Positions 6,686-11,625 of a stretch of DNA of 11,625 bases are shown here, piece by piece. The DNA is taken from the NCBI GenBank assembly GCA_013811765.1, contig JACCUO010000233.1:1-11625 (forward strand), in the 5' to 3' direction. The notes under the pieces are model-generated. The model was not told where the DNA came from and ran no database searches. It saw only the letters and a list, made by a program, of their open reading frames with translations. This DNA is from Thermoleophilaceae bacterium. GTDB taxonomy: Bacteria > Actinomycetota > Thermoleophilia > Solirubrobacterales > Thermoleophilaceae. How positions within the stretch are numbered: the first letter of the stretch is position 1; each line of letters opens with the position of its first letter. Position numbers and translations under genes: made by a program.

Positions 6686-7447
6686 TCAGATCTCGCTGAA
6701 GAAGTTGATCCCGAGGTCGTTCATCAAGCCGAGCGCCTCCGAGTTGAGGCGCGTCAGCTCGTTCGTGTAGAGCAGCCCGCCCATCGCTATCAGCACGATC
6801 CCTGACACCACCGTGATCACCGTGTAGTGGTCCCGGAAGAAACGGAAGAAGCCAGATACCCGGGAGAAGGCCAGCGCGCTCAGCATGAACGGCACCGCCA
6901 GACCAAGTGCGTAGAAGGCCAGCAGCACTCCGCCCTGTCCGACCGTGCTCTCGTTCCCCGCCGCGGTCAGGACAGCGCTCAGGGTGGGCCCCGTGCACGG
7001 CAGCCACGCCACCGCGAAGGCGACCCCGGCAAGGATAGGACCGCCCGCGGAGGCCCGTGACATGAGCCCGTCCGGACGCCACTGGCGGTTCAGCCGGCCG
7101 ACCAGCAGGCTGGCGATGAACAGCACGCCCATCACGATCAGGACGATCGCCGAGATCTGGCGGAGGAGCAGCCGGTGCTCCTGAAGCGTCCGTCCGAGTC
7201 CGGTGGCAGTCATCCCGAGGGCCATGAACATGACCGTGAAGGACAGACAGAAGAGCAGCGCCGGGCCGATGAGCTTGTTGCGACTCCTTCCCTCCTGAAT
7301 GTCCGCGAAGGAGAGCCCCGAGATCGCCGACAGGTAGCCGGGCACGAGCGGGAGCACGCACGGCGAGACGAACGAGATGAAGCCCACGCCGAACGCAGCC
7401 ACCACGGTGGTGTCCACGCCGGCCGCCATCACCGTCGCGGCGATCAC
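6686..7447 (-). CDS. ccdA: Cytochrome c biogenesis protein CcdA (DsbD-like transmembrane thiol transporter)
   Basis: A 253-residue polytopic membrane protein that carries reducing equivalents from cytoplasmic thioredoxin to extracytoplasmic thioredoxin-like proteins. The two redox cysteines lie in the family contexts FVSPCVLPLVPGYLS (Cys30) and WLPCTGPTLSAVL (Cys151). Six hydrophobic segments are visible, near 12-40, 60-82, 94-116, 136-160, 173-195 and 208-227. The GTG start at 7447 overlaps the ccmH stop as GTGA, implying translational coupling. ATG 7429, six codons later, is an alternative. It is the last gene of the tlpA-ccmH-ccdA operon and presumably supplies electrons to the two upstream products. 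Convergent with argS. Confidence 0.92.
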   Translation of the reverse strand: MIAATVMAAGVDTTVVAAFGVGFISFVSPCVLPLVPGYLSAISGLSFADIQEGRSRNKLIGPALLFCLSFTVMFMALGMTATGLGRTLQEHRLLLRQISAIVLIVMGVLFIASLLVGRLNRQWRPDGLMSRASAGGPILAGVAFAVAWLPCTGPTLSAVLTAAGNESTVGQGGVLLAFYALGLAVPFMLSALAFSRVSGFFRFFRDHYTVITVVSGIVLIAMGGLLYTNELTRLNSEALGLMNDLGINFFSEI

Positions 7448-7959
7448 AGGTCGTACCTGTCCAAGTCGGATTCGAGCCGCTTGGCGACCGCCCCTCCGGG
7501 CGCCGGGCCCGACGGCGGTCGGGGCGCGCGGACGCCCGCCGTCTCGGGCTCGTCCTCCTCCAGCGGGGGATCGCGTTTCCAGTCGCACCTCTGCCCACGG
7601 CGCCAGCGGAGCGCGGAGGCTCCGAGGGCACCACCTGCCAGAAGGATCCCGAGCGCCGGAACGAGGTAGGCGGCGAGGTCGAAGCCGTCGTCTCCCGGGA
7701 GTGCGAGCACCTCGTCACCGAACTCGGCGGCCAGGACGGCCTTCACCTCGTCCTTCGACCGGCAGCGGTCCACGAGTCGGCGGATCAGCTCGCGCTCGCG
7801 CTGTGCCTGCGGAGCCTCCGTGGCCAGCTCGAGTGGGGTGCCGCACACCGGGCACATGACCTCGTCCTCGACGTCGCCGAGGGTGGTCTTCGGGCAGGCC
7901 GCAGCGGCGGGCGCTGCCGCCGCAAGCAGGACGAGCACCGTGGCGAGCAGGCGCTTCAG
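7444..7959 (-). CDS. ccmH: CcmH/NrfF-type cytochrome c maturation protein
   Basis: A membrane-anchored extracytoplasmic thiol protein that helps keep the CXXC of apocytochrome c reduced for haem ligation. The 171 residues comprise a signal peptide (KRLLATVLVLLAAAAPAAAA), the CcmH domain with redox motif MCPVCG (Cys36, Cys39) and EFGDEVLALP (79-88). One transmembrane segment follows (about 95-115), then a charged tail ending AKRLESDLDRYDL. The start is probably CTG 7959, since the only other nearby in-frame starts cut into or extend badly beyond the signal peptide. GGGGAG lies six bases upstream, and the CTG overlaps the tlpA TGA as CTGA. GTG within ATVLVLL is the fallback start. The 3' end overlaps ccdA by four bases. 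Confidence 0.87.
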   Translation of the reverse strand: MKRLLATVLVLLAAAAPAAAACPKTTLGDVEDEVMCPVCGTPLELATEAPQAQRERELIRRLVDRCRSKDEVKAVLAAEFGDEVLALPGDDGFDLAAYLVPALGILLAGGALGASALRWRRGQRCDWKRDPPLEEDEPETAGVRAPRPPSGPAPGGAVAKRLESDLDRYDL

Positions 7960-8513
7960 CCGGGACTCCCCAGCAGCGGCAGGACCTTCTCGCGCATGAA
8001 CGCCTCGTCTACCGGGCCCCGCCTGATCGCCACGATCCGGCCCCGGCGGTCGATCACGACCGTCTCGGGCACGCCGGAGGCGCCGTAGTCGGAGCGCAGC
8101 GAGTCGTCCTTGTCGCGCAGCTGCGGGTAACTCAGCCCGAACTCGCGCACAAAAGCTCGCGCGTCGCTGGATACATCGAGCACGTCCACCCCGACCACGG
8201 TTCCCTTGTCGCCCGCGGAGATCCGACGGTGCCACCGCTCGAGCAGCGGGGACTCGGCTCGGCACGGGTCACACCACGACGCCCAGATGTTGAGCACAAC
8301 CACCCTGCCGCGGAGGTCGGCGAGCGACAGTCGGCCGCCCCCTGACAGGCGCGGGAGGTCGAATGCCGGGGCCCCGACGCGCTCACCCCGAGCCAGGGCC
8401 TGTTCGATGCCCCGGTCGGGACGGTTCGAGCCGAGGCCATAGGCGAGCAGCCCGATCAGCGCGGCGACACCCACGACGGCGGCGATGGCGAAGGGGGAGC
8501 GGACGCGCTTCAT
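7956..8513 (-). CDS. TlpA/ResA/CcmG-like membrane-anchored thioredoxin
   Basis: A 185-residue thiol-disulfide oxidoreductase. An uncleaved N-terminal membrane anchor (about 8-28) places the thioredoxin domain outside the membrane. The active site is WCDPC (residues 80-84) after VVVLNIWAS, and the cis-proline is Pro149 in GVPETVVID. Central GVDVLD and the length fit the AhpC-TSA/Redoxin subgroup that includes CcmG (DsbE) and ResA, which reduce apocytochrome c or CcmH. First gene of the operon with ccmH and ccdA. Its TGA overlaps the ccmH CTG. ATG 8513 is the start; no Shine-Dalgarno is evident. The 67-base gap to the divergent tRNA gene must hold the operon promoter, which I cannot identify. 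CcmG or ResA cannot be decided from this sequence alone. Confidence 0.9.
   Translation of the reverse strand: MKRVRSPFAIAAVVGVAALIGLLAYGLGSNRPDRGIEQALARGERVGAPAFDLPRLSGGGRLSLADLRGRVVVLNIWASWCDPCRAESPLLERWHRRISAGDKGTVVGVDVLDVSSDARAFVREFGLSYPQLRDKDDSLRSDYGASGVPETVVIDRRGRIVAIRRGPVDEAFMREKVLPLLGSPG
7966..7971 (-). promoter_or_regulatory. Ribosome binding site supporting a CTG start for ccmH
   Basis: GGGGAG on the minus strand, six bases before CTG 7959 and inside the last codons of the TlpA-like gene. Its ideal spacing is the main argument that CTG is the initiator. Confidence 0.5.
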
Positions 8514-8562
8514 AGGCGTCGTGAAGGGTATTGAGGCGCTCCACCCAGCAGGCCGGTGCGGC

Positions 8563-8568
8563 TAGAAT
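8563..8568 (+). promoter_or_regulatory. Putative -10 element of the tRNA-Gly gene
   Basis: TAGAAT ends 12 bases before the mature tRNA 5' end, a suitable distance for a short 5' leader trimmed by RNase P. A TTGAGG at 8531-8536 is too far upstream (26 bases) to be a normal -35, so the assignment rests on the -10 alone. Confidence 0.35.
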
Positions 8569-8580
8569 CGGCGGGTCGGC

Positions 8581-8653
8581 GCGGACGTAGCTCAGCTGGT
8601 AGAGCGCGAGCTTCCCAAGCTCGAGGTCGCGGGTTCGAGGCCCGTCGTCCGCT
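8581..8653 (+). tRNA. tRNA-Gly (anticodon CCC)
   Basis: A complete cloverleaf of 73 bases. The acceptor stem is GCGGACG/CGTCCGC with discriminator T, as expected for tRNA-Gly. The D-stem is GCTC/GAGC. The anticodon stem is CGAGC/GCTCG around loop TTCCCAA, so the anticodon is CCC and reads GGG codons. The variable loop has five bases. The T-arm is GCGGG/CCCGT with loop TTCGAGG and one G-T pair. CCA is not encoded. Confidence 0.96.
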
Positions 8654-8676
8654 TAGGCGCATTCATTGCTGGGTAA

Positions 8677-8708
8677 GTGTGTCCTCGGAACGCCGAAGGA
8701 GGACACGT
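8677..8708 (+). terminator. Hairpin downstream of tRNA-Gly
   Basis: GTGTCCTC (8679-8686) and GAGGACAC (8699-8706) form a perfect 8-bp inverted repeat, extended by two G-T pairs, around a 12-base loop. It lies 23 bases after the tRNA and before the preferred start of the next gene, so it probably ends the tRNA transcript. No strong T-run follows. Confidence 0.5.
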
Positions 8709-8718
8709 TGCGGGATCT

Positions 8719-8726
8719 GGAGCAGG
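8719..8726 (+). promoter_or_regulatory. Ribosome binding site of the HATPase gene
   Basis: GGAGCAGG with seven bases to GTG 8734. It selects this start over the in-frame GTG at 8677, which lacks such a site and lies in the hairpin. Confidence 0.45.
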
Positions 8727-8733
8727 TATAGCG

Positions 8734-9210
8734 GTGGGCGCGCACAGGCTTCCATCTCGCTTTGAACGGTCATTTGCCTACCACCTGGCGCGCGACACCT
8801 GGCTGCCCACCGTGGTCTCGCAGGCCCGACTCGAACTGCCCCGGACGGCCGAGGGCCCGCGCCGGGCCCGCCTGTGTGTGCGGGAGGAGCTCGGCGTCCG
8901 CCTGGGGGAGGAGGAGCGCGAGATCCTGGAGGCGCTCGTGACCGAACTCGTGAGCAACGCCGTGGCCCACAGCGAGCGGGGCCCTGAAGGGACCGTCACG
9001 CTCCACATGGCCCTGGCCCCCGAGCGGATCCGGGTGGAGGTATGCGACGGCGGGGTGGGCTTCGGCCTGGCCGAGCTGGTGAAGCCGCGCGCGGAGCCGG
9101 GCGGCTACGGGCTCGTGATGGTCGACCGGGCAGCCAGCCGGTGGGGAATAGCCGCGGACGAGGGAAGCTGCGTGTGGTTTGAGCTCGACCGCTCGGGTTC
9201 CGCCGGCTAA
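8734..9210 (+). CDS. ATP-binding protein, RsbW/SpoIIAB-like (HATPase_c) anti-sigma kinase type
   Basis: A 158-residue stand-alone GHKL ATPase domain without sensor or dimerisation domain. The N box is ELVSNAVAHS (Glu71, Asn75), the G1 box is VEVCDGGVGFG (102-111), and the G2 region is PGGYGLVMVDRAASRWG (122-138), followed by VWFEL. Short proteins of this type act as anti-sigma factors and serine kinases that sequester sigma-B-like factors and phosphorylate STAS anti-anti-sigma partners. Many actinobacterial homologues have unknown targets. No sigma factor, STAS protein or phosphatase gene is visible here, so partner switching is only inferred. The N-terminal part (about 8-35) corresponds to the segment before the ATPase fold. 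The gene ends 35 bases before GH-B, so the two could share a transcript. Confidence 0.85.
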   Translation: MGAHRLPSRFERSFAYHLARDTWLPTVVSQARLELPRTAEGPRRARLCVREELGVRLGEEEREILEALVTELVSNAVAHSERGPEGTVTLHMALAPERIRVEVCDGGVGFGLAELVKPRAEPGGYGLVMVDRAASRWGIAADEGSCVWFELDRSGSAG

Positions 9211-9245
9211 CCGGGATCGCGCGGCTCGCTAAGCTTCACGCCGGT

Positions 9246-10844
9246 TTGGCAAGGGCTCGCATAAAGATCTGGCAGCCCATTGCGCTCGGCGCCCTCCTGC
9301 TGACGGGGCTCGCGGCGCCCGGCCCGGCCCGGGCGTCCTCCACCCAGTTCTCGATCCTCCAGGACGACGGCGTGCTGCTCGGGAGCACCCCCCACGATCC
9401 GAACAAGGCGATGGCGGAGGCAAAGGCCCTCGGCGTGGATGTCGTGCGGGTCGGTATCAGCTGGTCCAAGGTCTCGCCCCAGCCCACCTCGCGCAGCATG
9501 CCGGCTGGGTTTGAGGTCGGGAACCCCGACTCGCCGGGCTATGACTGGAGGTATTGGGACGACTTCGTGGAGCGCGCGCGCCTCAACGGGTTGAAGGTGC
9601 TGATGACGCTCGCTCCGCCGTTGCCGTTCTGGGCATCCGAGGAGCCAAGCCGCTGCCCGCACCGGATCGGGGGTTACCGCAACCTCGCCCTCTCCTGCAT
9701 GTGGAAGCCAAAGCCCAAGCTGTTCGGTGAGTTCGCGAAGGCCGTCGCCCGGCGCTACGGGAGCTCGGCGCCAAACGCGGCCGCGGGTGGCCATGGCGGC
9801 CAGTTGGCCCTGTACTCACTCTGGAACGAACCCAACCTCGAGCACTACCTCTACCCCCAGCTCGTCCGCACGCGCCACGGGACCGTGGATGTCGCCGCCC
9901 GTCGCTACCGCGAGCTCTGGAGCGAGGGTTGGAAGGCGATCGCGGCCAATGACCCGGCGATGCGCAACAAGGTCCTGTTCGGCGAGACCGCTGCGATCAG
10001 CTCGCCGATGGACACGCTGTACGCGGCGCTCTGCCTCGACGAGCGAGGGCGTCCCTTCCGTGGCAAGCTGAAAAGCCTGCAGGGGTGCACGCGCCCCGAG
10101 AGGCTTCCGATCGGGGGGCTGGCCCTGCATCCGTACAACAAGGAGGGCGGCGGGTCGGTCTTCTCCCGCTCGTTCACCCAGGACTCGCTGCCGCTGGCGC
10201 ATGTAAACCGGGCACACCGGCTGATGGACAGGGCGGCCCGGCTCGGTCGCATTCCCGGCGGCAGGGGCATCTACATCACCGAGTTCGGGTTCCAGTCGAG
10301 CCCGCCCGACCGCGTCATCCGCACAAGCCTCCCCCGGCATGCCGCGGCGCTGAACGAGGCAGAGCGGCTCTTCTACGGCGACCGCCGTATCAAGTCCACC
10401 GCCCAGTACGAGATCTTCGACGTGCCCGACCACCGCGAGTTCAACACCGGGCTGCGACTGGTCAGCGGCAGGAAGAAGCCGGCGTGGGACGCGTACAGGA
10501 TGCCGTTGGTGGTGACCAAGCTCTCAGGAGATCTGGTCGAGGTATGGGGCCACGTGCGGCCGGCGCGGGGGCGTGTGCGCCTGAACGTGACCGCCGTCGG
10601 GTCCTCGCGCACCACGGTGGCCCACCCTCGCACGAACTCCGCCGGCTACTTCCGGATCCGGCTGCGCAGGCGGGATGCCACCAGACTGCGGTACCGGCTC
10701 GAGTGGTCGAGCCCCGACGGGACGCTGCTCCGTAGCCGGATCGCCCGGGCGGGCCCGCGGATCCGCTACTTCCCGGACTCGCCCACAGGGAGCTCCGCCG
10801 CGTTCACCGCATGGGCAAGCCTGAAAAGCTCTTTCATGCTCTGA
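9246..10844 (+). CDS. Secreted glycoside hydrolase-like protein (GH-B), paralogue of GH-A
   Basis: A 532-residue exported protein. The signal peptide is 30 residues with an ARA-SS cleavage site. The barrel matches GH-A along its whole length: acid/base Glu195 in LWNEPN, HPYN (295-298), nucleophile Glu346 in TEFGF, and the same four cysteines (137, 151, 263, 281). The C-terminal beta-rich domain begins near VEVWGHVRPA (431-440). It therefore has the expected catalytic pair of a retaining clan GH-A enzyme. Substrate unknown. Unlike GH-A and GH-C, which end just after the conserved RYL/RYR position, GH-B continues about 22 residues beyond IRYF with a Ser/Ala-rich tail. The start is TTG 9246, chosen because it gives a full signal peptide. 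No Shine-Dalgarno is visible. The gene is convergent with GH-C. Confidence 0.86.
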   Translation: MARARIKIWQPIALGALLLTGLAAPGPARASSTQFSILQDDGVLLGSTPHDPNKAMAEAKALGVDVVRVGISWSKVSPQPTSRSMPAGFEVGNPDSPGYDWRYWDDFVERARLNGLKVLMTLAPPLPFWASEEPSRCPHRIGGYRNLALSCMWKPKPKLFGEFAKAVARRYGSSAPNAAAGGHGGQLALYSLWNEPNLEHYLYPQLVRTRHGTVDVAARRYRELWSEGWKAIAANDPAMRNKVLFGETAAISSPMDTLYAALCLDERGRPFRGKLKSLQGCTRPERLPIGGLALHPYNKEGGGSVFSRSFTQDSLPLAHVNRAHRLMDRAARLGRIPGGRGIYITEFGFQSSPPDRVIRTSLPRHAAALNEAERLFYGDRRIKSTAQYEIFDVPDHREFNTGLRLVSGRKKPAWDAYRMPLVVTKLSGDLVEVWGHVRPARGRVRLNVTAVGSSRTTVAHPRTNSAGYFRIRLRRRDATRLRYRLEWSSPDGTLLRSRIARAGPRIRYFPDSPTGSSAAFTAWASLKSSFML

Positions 10845-10852
10845 GTTCGCCG

Positions 10853-10883
10853 CTCCCGGCGGTCTGGGCCAGGCCGCCGGGAG
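10853..10883. terminator. Bidirectional terminator hairpin between GH-B and GH-C
   Basis: CTCCCGGCGG (10853-10862) and CCGCCGGGAG (10874-10883) form a perfect 10-bp GC-rich stem with an 11-base loop, in the 52-base gap between two convergent stops. On the plus strand a pyrimidine-rich CTCTCTTT follows shortly after. The best terminator candidate in the window. Confidence 0.7.
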
Positions 10884-10896
10884 TGAGCGCTCTCTT

Positions 10897-11625
10897 TCAG
10901 ACGTTGCGGTAGCGCAGCCTCTTCCCGGCCGTCGCCACACGGCTCGTGAAGAATTGGCCCGAGTCGAAGTTCTGCCAAACCACCCGCCAACGCGCGCTCG
11001 AGGCGCCCGCGCGGTTGACGTTGATGCGGAAGATCCCGCGCCTGTTGGTGAGGGGCTGGGCCACGCTTGCGAAAGATCCGCCCCCTCGGGCCATCTGGAC
11101 ATCCACTCTCGTGACGGGGCCGCCCATCAAGAGCCGCGAGGGGCGCGCCTGGCCGTAGACCTCTACTGAGCTTCCCGAGCGTCTTGTCACCACGATTGGC
11201 ACGCGGTAGGCGGCGTAGGCCGGCTTGGCCCGCCCCCTGCTGTCGCGCAGGCCGGTGTTGAACTGGTCGCGCTGGGGTACGTCGGCGAGCTCGTACTGAG
11301 ACACCGATTTGAGGCGCCGGTCACCGTAGAAGAGCCGGTCCGACTCGTTGATCAGGCGGGCCTGGGCACCCCAGGACACTCCGAACGGATCGGGTGGCCT
11401 TGTCTGAAAGCCGAACTCGGTGACAAAGGCGCCCTTGCCGCGACCGATCCGCCCGTGCCTGGCGGCGCCGTCGAGCAGGCGATACAGCCGTGGCATGTAG
11501 GCGAGCGGGAGCGAACTCTTGGTCGAGGTCCTGCTCTGGGTGTTGCCGTAGCCCCCGAAGTTGTACGGGTGGATGGCCACGCCGCCGATATTCAGCCGCG
11601 CTACCCGTCCCGAGCAACCTTGAAG
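10897..11625 (-). CDS. Secreted glycoside hydrolase-like protein (GH-C), partial; third paralogue
   Basis: The frame is open from the right edge to TGA 10897, giving the C-terminal 242 residues; the signal peptide and acid/base region lie outside. The visible part begins at LQGC, the same point as residue 291 of GH-A. It continues with GGVAIHPYN (14-22), nucleophile Glu70 in VTEFGFQT, and INESDRLFYGDRRLKSVSQY, matching GH-A and GH-B. The beta-rich C-terminal domain begins near VEVYGQARPS. Divergence from GH-A and GH-B is clearly greater than between those two, with different sequence around the HPYN loop (FGGYGNTQSR). It ends RYRNV without the extra tail of GH-B. An internal GTG at 11580 could be mistaken for a start, but homology continues upstream. 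Convergent with GH-B. Confidence 0.85.
   Translation of the reverse strand, partial: LQGCSGRVARLNIGGVAIHPYNFGGYGNTQSRTSTKSSLPLAYMPRLYRLLDGAARHGRIGRGKGAFVTEFGFQTRPPDPFGVSWGAQARLINESDRLFYGDRRLKSVSQYELADVPQRDQFNTGLRDSRGRAKPAYAAYRVPIVVTRRSGSSVEVYGQARPSRLLMGGPVTRVDVQMARGGGSFASVAQPLTNRRGIFRINVNRAGASSARWRVVWQNFDSGQFFTSRVATAGKRLRYRNV

Noticed and set aside
6069..7718. Minus-strand open frame of about 550 codons across argS and ccdA
   Set aside because: Low-complexity Arg/Pro/Ser translation with no domain. It shadows two clearly identified genes.
7960..8265. Upstream extension of the ccmH frame into the TlpA-like gene
   Set aside because: It would add about 100 Arg-rich residues before a good signal peptide and overlap the thioredoxin domain in another frame.
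8531..8568. Full -35/-10 promoter for tRNA-Gly using TTGAGG and TAGAAT
   Set aside because: The 26-base spacer is too long, so only the -10 is kept.
3339..10844. Hydrolase copies as cargo of a mobile element
   Set aside because: No transposase, integrase, terminal inverted repeats or target duplications are visible around any copy.
10897..11580. GH-C as a complete gene starting at the internal GTG 11580
   Set aside because: Homology to GH-A and GH-B (LQGC and beyond) continues upstream to the window edge, so the gene is truncated only by the window.
1..11625. CRISPR array, prophage, toxin-antitoxin or defence island
   Set aside because: No regular repeat-spacer pattern, phage genes or paired small toxin/antitoxin frames were seen.

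Overview
High-GC bacterial chromosome segment. The codon use (GTG, TTG and probably one CTG start), short intergenic gaps, tRNA without an encoded CCA and the gene set suggest a deep-branching actinobacterium, perhaps class Thermoleophilia. That assignment is an inference from style and content, not from a marker search. There is no sign of phage, transposon, CRISPR or plasmid functions.

Layout. (1) 1-1218, minus strand: a calcineurin-like metallophosphoesterase followed, with a 4-base stop/start overlap, by a small lipoprotein that runs off the left edge. (2) 1198-2469, plus: an M48/Ste24-type membrane metalloprotease, head-to-head with the phosphoesterase. (3) 2549-3297: a DUF3467 protein (minus) divergent from rlmH, the 23S rRNA pseudouridine methyltransferase (plus). 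(4) 3339-4940: a secreted clan-A-like glycoside hydrolase (here GH-A). (5) 5021-6649: argS, whose class I HIGH signature is absent. (6) 6686-8513, minus: a tightly coupled thiol-redox/cytochrome c maturation operon, transcribed TlpA-like thioredoxin, CcmH, CcdA. (7) 8581-8653: tRNA-Gly(CCC). (8) 8734-9210: a small RsbW-like HATPase. (9) 9246-10844: a second secreted hydrolase (GH-B), closely related to GH-A. (10) 10897-11625, minus: the C-terminal part of a third family member (GH-C), convergent with GH-B and cut by the right edge.

How the parts fit. Most genes are housekeeping: translation (argS, rlmH, tRNA-Gly), membrane proteolysis and envelope thiol chemistry. The accessory theme is the three paralogous exported hydrolase-like proteins. 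GH-A and GH-B keep both expected catalytic glutamates. The visible part of GH-C keeps the nucleophile. All three share a C-terminal beta-rich domain and conserved cysteines. No sugar transporter, regulator or dockerin accompanies them, so they look like a lineage-expanded family scattered between housekeeping genes rather than a polysaccharide-utilisation locus. The points most worth checking are the paralogous hydrolase family, the ArgS signature replacement, and the CcdA/TlpA/CcmH mixture with its likely CTG start.
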